NCBI GenBank assembly: GCA_016935315.1
Contig: JAFGRD010000037.1
Coordinates: forward strand, 1 to 64,000
Length of the DNA: 64,000 nt
DNA from: Pirellulales bacterium
GTDB lineage: Bacteria > Planctomycetota > Planctomycetia > Pirellulales > Thermoguttaceae
Reading direction: 5' to 3'
Under the pieces are notes generated by a model. It worked only from the letters and a program-made list of their open reading frames with translations, was not told where the DNA came from and did not search any database. This document shows, in pieces, positions 8,492 through 17,536 of this stretch. Position 1 is the stretch's first letter; every line of letters begins with the position of its first letter. Made by a program: the position numbers and the translations under genes.

Positions 8492-10054
8492 TCATTCCGC
8501 CCGGACTTCGACTTGCAACTCGCCCGCGTTGTCGTCCAGCTCTGCCGCCGAATCGTTGATTTTCAGGTAAAGCGTTCCCGTCTCTCTCGGGGTCAAGGTA
8601 GCCGCCAGCCCCACGTCCTTCGGCCACAGCAGCGGCGAGTAGCCGCCGGCGTGCGGGTCGGGGCGCACGGCCGCGAGCAGGATTCCCAACGGCTTGCCCT
8701 GGTAGTAGCGAATCGAGACGCCCCCCGGCTCGCACCACCAGATCTGCGGCTGGTCGTCGACCTGGTAACGTCCCGATGCCCGCAGCCGATAGGCCACGCC
8801 CCCGGCAAGCTGCAGCCCGCTGTTCTGCCAGCCGCGATCGGCGGCCACGGTCACCCGCCCGCCGGAGGCCGGCAGCGGCTTGCCGGGCGAGAAGTCGATC
8901 GCCGCGCGGGGAACGTCGTAGCCGTATTCCATGCCGGAGACAAACAGTTGCCACTGCTCGGAGAGCTGCTGCCAGTCGTCCTTCATGAGGCGAAAGAACC
9001 GCTCGGAGAAACCGGGCTGCAACACGTGCTTGTAGAGTTGGCGGAAGCGCTGCTGATAGCGTGGATGGCGGTCGAGCAACGTGGCGGCCGCCCAACACCA
9101 GGCGTACGGCTCCGTTTCCAGGTGGGCACTGGCCGAATACTCGATCACGTTGTTGAGTTGTTTGGCCCGGCGCTCGGCAAAAGCGTCCTGGATGATCCGA
9201 ACGCGCCCCCATTCGGGCACTTCTTCGCGACTCTGCGGCATGTAGTTCAGCGTGAGCCGGCCGTCGTGCCAGCGATGCGTGGACAGCATCTCGGCCATCC
9301 CCTCCATGTACCACGGCGGCCCACACGCCCCCAGCATCGTGTTCATGAACCCGTGCGTCCCCTCGTGCAACAGCAAGTGGCGGCGGTAGTAGTCGCTGGG
9401 CTGGTCGTAGAGCCAGAGTTCGTGGTTGCGGGCGAACCCGTGCTGAAACGGCGGCAGGTCCGACGGCAACAGCCCGGTCTGCTGGAACCGGGCCTTGTCC
9501 TGGATCAAGAAACCCGTCATGTTCCAATCGGCATGCTTCGCCGGGTCGATGTGGAAGTATGCGCACCATTGAGGAAACGCCAGGTCGAACAGCTCCGGCA
9601 GCGAATCGATCGGCTCGCCGGGTGGCATGTCGGTATAGAGGTTCAACCGCTTGCCGCTGAGCTTGCGAATGCCCGCCGCGGCCGCCCGGGCGTCGTCGAC
9701 CTGTATCCGCGGCAAGTTGGCGATCCAGCGGGCCGCCGAGTCGGCCGGCTGATCCAGCAGGTCGGCCAGCGAGCGTCTCCGCGGCGGAGGCACCTCGGCG
9801 GGCCGACCGCTTTGCCGCGGGTCGGCCGGGTCGGGCGTCGTCGCAAGGGCGCCCTGCGGCCGGTCGCGATCGGGTCGGCGGCCGGGTCGGCTCGCCGGTT
9901 TCTGGGAACTCGGCGTCTTGGGAACCGCCCGATTGACCGGCGGGCGCGGCTTCCCGGCAGCGCGATCGGCGGCCGAACGGGACGGGTCGCTGCACCCCGG
10001 CAGCAGCGGGCCCAACATGAGCCAAATGGCGATCGGCACGGTACAGCGCTGCAT
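8492..10054 (-). CDS. Gluzincin-like metallopeptidase lipoprotein with C-terminal sugar-binding-like domain
   Basis: A 520-residue exported protein. Residues 1-21 form a signal with lipobox LPGC, then a Pro/Arg-rich linker runs to about 100. The central domain has HEGTH (in LLLHEGTHGFMN) followed about 20 residues later by YMEGMAE. This is the HExxH plus downstream Glu arrangement of zinc gluzincin peptidases, so metal and catalytic residues are present. The last 120 residues (from GRVTVAADRGWQNSG) form a beta-rich domain resembling PA-IL-like galactose-binding modules. It may degrade surface protein near glycan. The family and substrate are not identified. It is divergent from the solute-binding gene at 10234. 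Confidence 0.75.
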   Translation of the reverse strand: MQRCTVPIAIWLMLGPLLPGCSDPSRSAADRAAGKPRPPVNRAVPKTPSSQKPASRPGRRPDRDRPQGALATTPDPADPRQSGRPAEVPPPRRRSLADLLDQPADSAARWIANLPRIQVDDARAAAAGIRKLSGKRLNLYTDMPPGEPIDSLPELFDLAFPQWCAYFHIDPAKHADWNMTGFLIQDKARFQQTGLLPSDLPPFQHGFARNHELWLYDQPSDYYRRHLLLHEGTHGFMNTMLGACGPPWYMEGMAEMLSTHRWHDGRLTLNYMPQSREEVPEWGRVRIIQDAFAERRAKQLNNVIEYSASAHLETEPYAWCWAAATLLDRHPRYQQRFRQLYKHVLQPGFSERFFRLMKDDWQQLSEQWQLFVSGMEYGYDVPRAAIDFSPGKPLPASGGRVTVAADRGWQNSGLQLAGGVAYRLRASGRYQVDDQPQIWWCEPGGVSIRYYQGKPLGILLAAVRPDPHAGGYSPLLWPKDVGLAATLTPRETGTLYLKINDSAAELDDNAGELQVEVRAE

Positions 10055-10094
10055 TTCATTCTCGCGGGAGGCAACCTCTGGACGGCAGCCAAAG

Positions 10095-10121
10095 GTGGGG
10101 CAGGTTGGAAACCCGCCCCAC
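10095..10121. repeat. Strong intergenic hairpin
   Basis: Arms of 12 bases (10095-10106 and 10110-10121) pair with a single mismatch around a three-base loop. The hairpin lies between divergent genes, about 110 bases before the start of the solute-binding protein. No T tract follows, so it is not a clear terminator. It could be a protein site, an RNA element or a dispersed palindrome. Confidence 0.7.
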
Positions 10122-10233
10122 TTCCGCTATTCTACGATCTTCAGGGGCCTTTTGTGCACCCCCCTCCACGACAGGGTTCGCCGACGGGGCGAAGCGGACT
10201 CGGAAAGAAGCGTATGCAGGGAGAAAAGGCAAG

Positions 10234-11286
10234 ATGTTGACAAAACCCTTGCGGCGTGTCCCTCTGGTTGCCGCACTTCTGGCATGCTGCCTGTCGCTGG
10301 CCGGTTGCTGGTCGGCGTCGGGGCCGGAGGTGGTCGTCTACACGGCACTCGACTCGGAGTTCTCCAAGCCGATCTTCGCCGATTTTTCCACGGAGACCGG
10401 AATCGCCGTGCAGCCGAAGTTCGACACCGAATCGACCAAGACGGTCGGGCTGACCCAGGCGATCCTGGCGGAAGCCGACCGGCCGCGATGCGATGTTTTC
10501 TGGAACAACGAGATCCTCAACACTTTGCGGCTGCAACGGGCCGGCCTGCTGGAGGTCTACCGTTCGCCGGCAGCCGAAGGCTATCCCGAGTTTGCTCGCT
10601 CGCCCAAGGGGACCTGGCACGGATTCGCTGCTCGTGCGCGGGTGTTGATCGTCAATACCGAGAAGATCCCCGAGGCCGAGCGGCCCCGTTCGATCCACGA
10701 CCTGGCCGATCCGAAGTGGCGCGGCCAGGCCGCCATCGCCAAGCCGCTTTTCGGCACCACTGCCACGCACGCCGCCTGCCTGTTCGCCTCTTGGCACGAC
10801 GAACAGACCGGCGACCGGAAGGCCGAGGAGTTCTTCCGGGGTCTGAAGGCCAACGACGTGCAGATCCTTTCGGGCAACAAGCAGGTGGCCCTTTCGGTGG
10901 CCTCGGGACAAGCGCTGTTCGGGCTGACCGACACGGACGACGCGATCATCGAGAAGGAGAAGGGCATGCCGGTCGAGATCGTCTATCCCGACCAGGGCGA
11001 GGGCGGCATCGGCACGCTGTTTATTCCCAACACGCTGGCGATCATCCGCGGCGGCCCCCACGGCGAATCGGCCCGGCGATTGGTCGATTACCTGCTGCAG
11101 CCGAAGGTCGAAGCCAAGCTGGCCGCCGGTCGCAGCGCCCAGATCCCGCTGAATCCCGAGTGCGAGGCGGAGGTGCGCGTCGAGACCCCCAAGACCATCA
11201 AGCCCATGCAGATCGATTTCGACGCCGCCGCCGAGAAGTGGGACACGGTGGCCAAGTTCATTCGGGATGAGTTCACCGGTGAGTGA
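10234..11286 (+). CDS. Extracellular iron-type (FbpA-like) solute-binding lipoprotein
   Basis: A 350-residue periplasmic binding protein of the Fe(3+)/spermidine type. The signal ends in lipobox LAGC, and the mature part starts with VVVYTALDSEFSKPIFADF, the VYSxxD beginning typical of FbpA-like proteins. The later LADPKWRGQAAIAKP and ALFGLTDTDDAIIEKEKG segments match the family. It would capture ferric iron or a small anion or polyamine for an ABC importer. No permease or ATPase is adjacent on either side, so the importer must be encoded elsewhere. The ATG at 10234 has GGGAGAAAAGGC upstream. The next gene starts 41 bases after its stop, so they may be cotranscribed. Confidence 0.9.
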   Translation: MLTKPLRRVPLVAALLACCLSLAGCWSASGPEVVVYTALDSEFSKPIFADFSTETGIAVQPKFDTESTKTVGLTQAILAEADRPRCDVFWNNEILNTLRLQRAGLLEVYRSPAAEGYPEFARSPKGTWHGFAARARVLIVNTEKIPEAERPRSIHDLADPKWRGQAAIAKPLFGTTATHAACLFASWHDEQTGDRKAEEFFRGLKANDVQILSGNKQVALSVASGQALFGLTDTDDAIIEKEKGMPVEIVYPDQGEGGIGTLFIPNTLAIIRGGPHGESARRLVDYLLQPKVEAKLAAGRSAQIPLNPECEAEVRVETPKTIKPMQIDFDAAAEKWDTVAKFIRDEFTGE

Positions 11287-11326
11287 ATCCTCAAGAGTTC
11301 AACCACCCTGCTCCAGGAGCACGATC

Positions 11327-14300
11327 ATGACGCGAGCCGACCGTTTACCTCTGCCGTTGCTTCTCCTGCTAATCCTGGTGGCATTTGCCGGCCGCACGAC
11401 CGCATGGGCCGAGGACGCCGCCGCGGTGAAGGCGAAGTTCGCCAATCCGCCGCGCGAGTATGCCACGGCGCCGCTTTGGGTCTGGAACGACATGCTGACC
11501 GAGGAACAGGTCCGCGGCACGCTGCGGGATCTGGCCGGCCAGAAGGTCAGGCAAGCCTTCGTGCATCCCCGCCCGGGGCTGATGACGCCCTATCTCTCCC
11601 CGGACTGGTTCCGACTCTGGAAGGTCGCGCTGGACGAAGCCGAGCGGCTCGACATGAACGTCTGGATCTACGACGAGAACTCGTATCCATCGGGTTTCGC
11701 CGGCGGGCTGGTGCCCGAGGCCATGCCCGAGTCGCGAGGCAAGGGTGTCCACTTCGCCGAAGTGACGACCGTCGAGAAGCCGGGCAGCGACGTGCTGGCC
11801 GTCTATCGGGTCAGTAACGAGGGTTTCGAGAACGTCACGGAAGCGGCCCGGACCGGCGAGGCCCTGCCCGAGGGCCGCTACCTGGTGGCCCACGTCCGGC
11901 TGGCCCCGACGGGCGGCTGGTTCGGCGGCACGTTCTACGTCGATTTACTGAAGCCGGGCGTGACCGAGAAGTTCATCGAGATCACCATGGAGGCCTATCG
12001 CCGCGAGCTGGGCGAGCACTTCGGCAAGCGGTTGCCCGGCTGGTTCACCGACGAGCCGCACCTGGCCCCGGCCGGCGGGCTGCATTGGTCGGACACGCTG
12101 GCCGAGGATTTTCGCAAGCGATGGGGCTACGACCTGGTGGACCACTTGCCGAGCCTCGTGCGCCCGCTCGGCGACTGGAAACGGGTGCGGCACAACTACT
12201 ATCAACTCCTCCTGGAACAGTTTATCGATCGTTGGGCCAGGCCGTGCTACGAGTATTGCGAGAAGCACGACCTCGAGTTCACCGGCCACTACTGGGAGCA
12301 CGGCTGGCCGGGCGCCGGCCACGGCGGCGACAACATGGCCATGTACGCCTGGCACCAGCGCCCGGCGATCGACACCCTGATGAACGAGTACGACGAGGGC
12401 GTCAACGCCCAGTTCGGCAACGTTCGGTCGGTCAAGGAGCTAGGCAGCGTGGCCAACCAGCTCGGCCGCAAGCGGACGCTCTGCGAGGCCTACGGGGCCG
12501 GTGGCTGGGATCTGCGGTTCGAGGACATGAAACGGATCGGCGATTGGCTCTACGTGCTGGGCGTGAACACGCTGGACGAGCACCTGTCGTACATCACCAT
12601 CCGCGGCGCCCGCAAGCGCGACCATCCCCAGTCGTTCTCCTATCACGAGCCGTGGTGGGACTCGTACCACGTGATGGCCGAGTATTTTACGCGGCTATCG
12701 CTGGTGATGTCGTCCGGCGAAGAGATCAACCAGGTGCTGGTGATCGAGCCGACCACCACCTCCTGGATGTATCAGGGCGAGGGGCATCTGGGCGAAATCG
12801 GCAACAGCTTCCAGAAGCTGGTCACGGACCTGTCGAAGGCCCAGGTGGAGTACGATATCGGCTGCGAGGACATCATCGCCCGGGAGGGGAACGTTCGAGA
12901 CTTGGTAGAGGTGCACGGCGCTCCCGGCCCGACGGATTTCCTGGTGGGCAACCGCGTGTATCATACGGTAGTCCTCCCGCCGCACACCGAGAACCTGAAC
13001 ACCGCCGTGATGCAACTCGTGCAGGAGTTCTCCGCACGCGGCGGCTGCGTGCTCTGCTGCGGACCACCACCTTCGCTGGTAGATGGAAGACCGTCGCAGT
13101 TGGGCGAAAAGGCCGCCCAGAGTACCGGCTGGAAGCGAGTCGAGCCGGATGCCCTGACGGCCCGACTTCTCGAACGCTCCGGCGGGACGTTTGCCATCAG
13201 ACGCAGCAGCGGCGACCAGGGCATCTTGTTTCACCAGCGGCGTTGGTTGAAGGACGGCCAGATCCTCCTGCTCGTCAACACGAGCATTGACTCGCCCGCG
13301 TCGGGCGTGATCGAGTCGTCGTCGCTCGGCTTCCAACGGTGGGACGTGCAGTCGGGTGCGATCGGCCCTTATCCCTTCACGTCCGGAGATATCGGAATAA
13401 GAGCCACGTTCCACCTGCCGCCGTGCGGAAGCCTGTTGCTGTTTTTGTCCGACAAACCACTCAAGCCGGCACCGCCGGACGCCGGCAGGACGGCCACGAT
13501 CCAACCGGCCGGCCCGCCCAAGATCCGGCGATTGGAGCCCAACGTGCTGCCGCTGGACTACGTCGACATCAGCGTCGGCGGCGAGACGCGGGAGAACACG
13601 TACTTCTATCCGGCCAACCGGCTGGTGTGGCAGAAGCACGGCCTCGACGGCAACCCCTGGGACAGCGCCGTACAGCTTCACGACCGGTTGATCGCCAAGA
13701 CGTTTCCGGCCGACAGCGGGTTCGAGGCGACCTACCGGTTCACGATCGAAGATCGCGTGCCCGGTCCGCTGCAGATCGTCATCGAGCGTCCCGATCTGTA
13801 CACGATCGCCTGCAACGGCAAGCCGGTTGTCGCCCAGGAAGGCGACTGGTGGCTGGACAAGGCCTTTGGCAAGATCGACATCACCTCAGCCGCCCAGCCC
13901 GGCCAAAACGCCGTAACGATCAAGGCCTCGCCCATGACGATGTATCACGAGTTGGAGCCGGCCTATTTGCTGGGCGACTTCTCGCTGAAACCGGCCGATT
14001 CGGGGTTTGTGCTCTCTCGGCCGCAGCCGTTGACAATAGGCCGCCGCGAAGGGCACGTTACCACGCCCGACGGGACCATGTGGCTGAGCGCGGGGATCCA
14101 GTACCAGAGCAGCAGCAAAGACGACGGCGATCCGCTGCTGATCTTCGACCTCGGCGACGAGTACGATCTGGACGCGATCAAGATCTGGAACTACAACGAG
14201 GTCAATCTTACCGCCCGGGGCGTGAAGCGGCTGAAGATCACGGGTTCCGCCACGGGCAAGGAGGGCTCGTTCACCACCGTCATCGGCATGTTTGATCTCG

Positions 14301-15025
14301 ACCAGGCCCAAAGCGGCTCGATCGGCCCCAGCAGCAATCCGTACTTCCCGCGAACCCTTCGCGTCAGGGCCGCCGACGTGCGGTTCGTGATGTTCGACAT
14401 CCTCTCGAACCACCGCGGCACGGAGTTTCCCACCACCGACGGCAGCGTCGACAACGCCTTTGTGGGGCTCAGCGAAGTGCAATTCTTCGGCGGGCGGGAC
14501 GGGGACGAGGCGGCGATGATCTCCGGCGTGCGAGTGGCCGAGGCGTCCAGCGAGCTTGGCGGCAACTTCAACCGGCAGGCGCGAATGCTCGTCAACGGCA
14601 GCGGCCTGATCGGTCCGGGCTGGAACCGGCAGGGATTGCCCTTCTATGCCGCCGGCGTGGCTTACACCCAGACCTTCGAGGTGGCCGAGCCGCAGGGGCG
14701 ATATCGTGTTGCGCTGCCGTCGTGGCGGGGCAGCGTGGCCCGAGTGCGTGTCAACGGCCGGTCGGCCGGCCACATCGCCTGGCAGCCCTGGCAGTGCGAC
14801 GTGACCAAGCAGATCCGGCCTGGCGCCAACACGATCGAAGTCACGGTGGTCGGCACGCTGCGCAACACGCTCGGCCCGCACCATGCCGGGGCGGTCGCCG
14901 GCCGCGCGTGGCCTCACATCTTCCGCCAGGCCCCCGAGACCGGACCGCCGCCGGGCGAGAAATACGACACGCTGGACTACGGCCTGTTCGAGCCGTTTGT
15001 GCTCAAGCAAGTGCGCGGCCGATAG
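11327..15025 (+). CDS. Secreted GH106-like glycoside hydrolase (alpha-L-rhamnosidase related)
   Basis: A 1,232-residue exported enzyme with a signal peptide (about 1-27). The N-terminal region has the FANPPREYATAPLWVWN opening, RPGLMTPYLSPDWF and YDENSYPSGFAGG, and a WFTDEPHL segment near residue 241, all characteristic of the GH106 group. GH106 enzymes cleave terminal alpha-L-rhamnosides from pectin-type and other glycans with acidic catalytic residues; the family member and substrate here are inferred. The C-terminal 500 residues hold beta-sandwich domains of galactose-binding or GH2-N type (ending VRVNGRSAGHIAWQPWQCDV). ATG 11327 has CCAGGAG upstream. It heads a block of carbohydrate-related genes. 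Confidence 0.82.
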   Translation: MTRADRLPLPLLLLLILVAFAGRTTAWAEDAAAVKAKFANPPREYATAPLWVWNDMLTEEQVRGTLRDLAGQKVRQAFVHPRPGLMTPYLSPDWFRLWKVALDEAERLDMNVWIYDENSYPSGFAGGLVPEAMPESRGKGVHFAEVTTVEKPGSDVLAVYRVSNEGFENVTEAARTGEALPEGRYLVAHVRLAPTGGWFGGTFYVDLLKPGVTEKFIEITMEAYRRELGEHFGKRLPGWFTDEPHLAPAGGLHWSDTLAEDFRKRWGYDLVDHLPSLVRPLGDWKRVRHNYYQLLLEQFIDRWARPCYEYCEKHDLEFTGHYWEHGWPGAGHGGDNMAMYAWHQRPAIDTLMNEYDEGVNAQFGNVRSVKELGSVANQLGRKRTLCEAYGAGGWDLRFEDMKRIGDWLYVLGVNTLDEHLSYITIRGARKRDHPQSFSYHEPWWDSYHVMAEYFTRLSLVMSSGEEINQVLVIEPTTTSWMYQGEGHLGEIGNSFQKLVTDLSKAQVEYDIGCEDIIAREGNVRDLVEVHGAPGPTDFLVGNRVYHTVVLPPHTENLNTAVMQLVQEFSARGGCVLCCGPPPSLVDGRPSQLGEKAAQSTGWKRVEPDALTARLLERSGGTFAIRRSSGDQGILFHQRRWLKDGQILLLVNTSIDSPASGVIESSSLGFQRWDVQSGAIGPYPFTSGDIGIRATFHLPPCGSLLLFLSDKPLKPAPPDAGRTATIQPAGPPKIRRLEPNVLPLDYVDISVGGETRENTYFYPANRLVWQKHGLDGNPWDSAVQLHDRLIAKTFPADSGFEATYRFTIEDRVPGPLQIVIERPDLYTIACNGKPVVAQEGDWWLDKAFGKIDITSAAQPGQNAVTIKASPMTMYHELEPAYLLGDFSLKPADSGFVLSRPQPLTIGRREGHVTTPDGTMWLSAGIQYQSSSKDDGDPLLIFDLGDEYDLDAIKIWNYNEVNLTARGVKRLKITGSATGKEGSFTTVIGMFDLDQAQSGSIGPSSNPYFPRTLRVRAADVRFVMFDILSNHRGTEFPTTDGSVDNAFVGLSEVQFFGGRDGDEAAMISGVRVAEASSELGGNFNRQARMLVNGSGLIGPGWNRQGLPFYAAGVAYTQTFEVAEPQGRYRVALPSWRGSVARVRVNGRSAGHIAWQPWQCDVTKQIRPGANTIEVTVVGTLRNTLGPHHAGAVAGRAWPHIFRQAPETGPPPGEKYDTLDYGLFEPFVLKQVRGR

Positions 15026-15082
15026 GACGGTGGCCCCGGTCGGCAACCGCACGCCGGCCGGAAGCCGGGCGCCAGTTGGGGG

Positions 15083-15120
15083 GCTGCCCCGAGTTTCGTG
15101 CAGCGAAACGGGGCTGCCCC
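15083..15120. repeat. Inverted repeat after the GH106-like gene
   Basis: GGGGCTGCCCC occurs on both sides of a GTTTCG-TGCAG-CGAAAC hairpin, giving a long imperfect stem with CCCCG and GGGG. It starts about 60 bases beyond the stop at 15025. It may terminate or process the transcript, but no T run follows. Confidence 0.55.
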
Positions 15121-15169
15121 CCGGTGGTATGCCGACAGCCCCCAAGGGACCCGCGATCCCATCACACAG

Positions 15170-15241
15170 TCAAACACCACACCCCGCCCAAACACCACAC
15201 CCTGCCCAAACACCGCACCACGGCCAAACACCACGCCACAT
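15170..15241. repeat. Four tandem 18-bp repeats upstream of the 15254 gene
   Basis: The unit CCAAACACCACACCCTGC is repeated four times (15170-15187, 15188-15205, 15206-15223, 15224-15241) with a few substitutions. The array ends 12 bases before the ATG at 15254, so it lies in the leader. The strand has almost no G, which would keep the leader RNA unstructured. Confidence 0.85.
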
Positions 15242-15253
15242 TGGAGACTGCTG

Positions 15254-17536
15254 ATGGATCGCATCCGGCCCCTTCTATCTGCCATGGTCCTGGCGGCCAC
15301 GGTGATGCTTGCGGCCGACGCCAGCGACCGGGCCCAGGCCGCCGGCCCCTTCGATCCGAAAGGCCGCAGCCACGTGCCCATCGGGATCGTCAACACGGTG
15401 GACACGCTGAAGACGTTCGTCGAGGCCGAGGGCAATTTCTCGCCGGGATTCGCCACGTACGGGATCTACTTCTGGCTCTACGATCCGGCCGTGCGGCAAT
15501 TGACGGCACCGACCGCCGACGGCGCGCGGTGCGCCTGGGGACTTGGCGGGACGGGACATCTGATTCCCTGGAGCCGGTGGCAGGCGGGCACTATCGGCGT
15601 TGCGACCGAGGTCTGCCAGGTAGAATGCGACAGCCCGGCGGGCCGAATCCAGGTGGTGGCCGCCCGGGCACATCTGGTCAACACCGGGCCGCAGCCGCAG
15701 TCGGTCGCGCTCTGTGTGGCCCTTCGCCCGCTGGGTGCGGCAGGCGGGCCGATCCACAAGCTGACGGTCAGCGAAACCCACGACGCGCTGATGGTAGACG
15801 ATCATCCGGCCCTGGTGGCGGCGCAGCCCGCGGATGCGGCCGGCGTGACGGCCACCGACGAAATTGCCGCGGCGGCTTCCTCCGGCAACCTTCCCACCGA
15901 CCAGGCGGCCGTCTCGATCTCCGGCGACTGCAGCGGCGCGTTGCGATTCGACTTGCGACTGCCGCCCGGCCAGTCAAAGACTTTGCGTTTCATCTGTCCC
16001 GTCTTGCCGGGGCGGCGGGCGGTGGGGCACGATTGGGACGGTGCCAGCGAGTGGGCGCAGTTGGATCTGGCCGAGCCGAATCCGCCGCAATCCGGCGCGC
16101 TCCAGCCCGACCCGGGGCTGGACTACTACCGCGGCCTTGGCGCCGATACGCTTTTCGAGGAGGCGCACGCCTACTGGCGGCGTCTGGTTTCCCGGGTGAC
16201 GCTCCGGCTGCCTGACCCTCGTTGGGCGGAGTGTTTTGCGGCGGTCATCGGCCACGCCGCCATGGCCCTCAACGAGAACGCGCCCGACGTGGCGGTCGTC
16301 AACTACAACGTCTTCAATCGCGACGGCGTCTACGTGGCCAACATCTTGCAGAAGTCGGGCAATCTCGAACTGGCCGCCGCAGCGTTGGACTATTTCTTGG
16401 CCCATCCGTTTAACGGGCGGACGCAAGTCGAGGCCGACAATCCCGGGCAGGTGCTTTGGGCCCTGGGCGAACACTGGCGTTTTTCCCACGACCGGCCATG
16501 GCTCGGCCGCACCTATCCCGCGGCGGCGAAGATTGCCGCGATGGTCCGCCACTACCGGACCGCGCCCGGACCGCACTACGTGAAGGCCGACAGCCTTGAG
16601 TTCGGCGAGAGGCTTCCGCCCGACCGGCCGGAGGAGCGACCGGCCCAGCGGCGGCAGGTGCTCCGGCCCGGCAGTTGCGACGGTCACCACCCGGAATACA
16701 CGGAAGCGTTCGACGTGGCCGGGCTGCGTGCCGCGGCCCGGCTTGCCGAGGCGGCCGGCCGGCCGGAGGACGCGGCGCAGTGGCAGGAGCTGGCCGACGG
16801 GCTGATGCAGCGTTACGACCGGCAGTTCGGCGGCCGGTTGCCGCAGGGATACGGCGATTACTCGGTGCTGTGGCCATGCCGGCTGTATCCCCTCGACGCC
16901 GGCCCGGCCCGCGCGCAGTTTGCCGGCAACCACGCCACCGAGCCCGGCGGCTGGCGCTATTTTGCCCTGGCCCGGGCCCACCAAGGCCTGCTGGCGGGCA
17001 ACCGGGACGCCGGCCATGGCACGATCGGCAATCATCTGGATCATCCGCAGATGCGGGGCTGGTACGCGTTTGATGAAGGCGGCCGCAGCGGATCGGGCGG
17101 CTGGCGTTTCGCTCGCACGACGTTCCCCGGCAGCGTGGCAATGCCCCACGGCTGGGCGATTGCCGAAATGTGGCTGCTGCTGCGCGACAGCCTGGTGTTC
17201 GAGGACGGCGACCGCCTGCACTTGCTGGCCGGTGTTCCGCCTGAGTGGTTCACGCGCAAAGACGGCATGTCGGTCGCCGACCTGCCAACCTATTTCGGCA
17301 AGTGTTCGCTGGTCTACCGGCCGACCGATCGAGGCGCCACGCTGACGCTTTCCGGCGATGCGGTGCCACCGGGCGGATACGTGCTGTCGTTGCCGAAAGC
17401 GCTGCGTGTGCGCGCGACGACCGACGGCGGCGAGATGCCCCGTCTCGACTCGGGCGGCTACCGGTTGCCGCCGCGGGCCAAACGTGTTCAATTGGAGTGG
17501 CCCGTCAGCGACGCCACTCGGCCGAAAGCCCCTTGA
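15254..17536 (+). CDS. Secreted six-hairpin-type glycosidase-like protein
   Basis: A 760-residue exported protein with a signal peptide (MDRIRPLLSAMVLAATVMLA). The N-terminal half is beta-rich. The second half (about 330-680) has helix pairs with aromatic and acidic residues (YNVFNRDGVYVANILQ, GDYSVLWPCRLYPL, EPGGWRYFALARAHQG) resembling (alpha/alpha)6 glycosidases such as GH78-like or GH95-like enzymes. I cannot name the family or confirm catalytic acids. ATG 15254 follows GGAG; the frame runs upstream through the tandem repeat array, which makes a poor start. The 3' end overlaps the convergent PmoA gene by 32 bases. The context suggests glycan breakdown with the GH106-like enzyme. Confidence 0.75.
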   Translation: MDRIRPLLSAMVLAATVMLAADASDRAQAAGPFDPKGRSHVPIGIVNTVDTLKTFVEAEGNFSPGFATYGIYFWLYDPAVRQLTAPTADGARCAWGLGGTGHLIPWSRWQAGTIGVATEVCQVECDSPAGRIQVVAARAHLVNTGPQPQSVALCVALRPLGAAGGPIHKLTVSETHDALMVDDHPALVAAQPADAAGVTATDEIAAAASSGNLPTDQAAVSISGDCSGALRFDLRLPPGQSKTLRFICPVLPGRRAVGHDWDGASEWAQLDLAEPNPPQSGALQPDPGLDYYRGLGADTLFEEAHAYWRRLVSRVTLRLPDPRWAECFAAVIGHAAMALNENAPDVAVVNYNVFNRDGVYVANILQKSGNLELAAAALDYFLAHPFNGRTQVEADNPGQVLWALGEHWRFSHDRPWLGRTYPAAAKIAAMVRHYRTAPGPHYVKADSLEFGERLPPDRPEERPAQRRQVLRPGSCDGHHPEYTEAFDVAGLRAAARLAEAAGRPEDAAQWQELADGLMQRYDRQFGGRLPQGYGDYSVLWPCRLYPLDAGPARAQFAGNHATEPGGWRYFALARAHQGLLAGNRDAGHGTIGNHLDHPQMRGWYAFDEGGRSGSGGWRFARTTFPGSVAMPHGWAIAEMWLLLRDSLVFEDGDRLHLLAGVPPEWFTRKDGMSVADLPTYFGKCSLVYRPTDRGATLTLSGDAVPPGGYVLSLPKALRVRATTDGGEMPRLDSGGYRLPPRAKRVQLEWPVSDATRPKAP

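Noticed and set aside
7442-10240. A 932-residue open frame on the plus strand across the 8-10 kb genes
   Set aside because: It runs opposite the response regulator and gluzincin-like genes, which have clear family motifs; the frame is His/Gln/Arg-rich shadow sequence.
15098-15253. N-terminal extension of the 15254 protein through the tandem repeat array
   Set aside because: The Asn/Thr/Pro residues are encoded by the repeat; the signal peptide and GGAG motif support ATG 15254.
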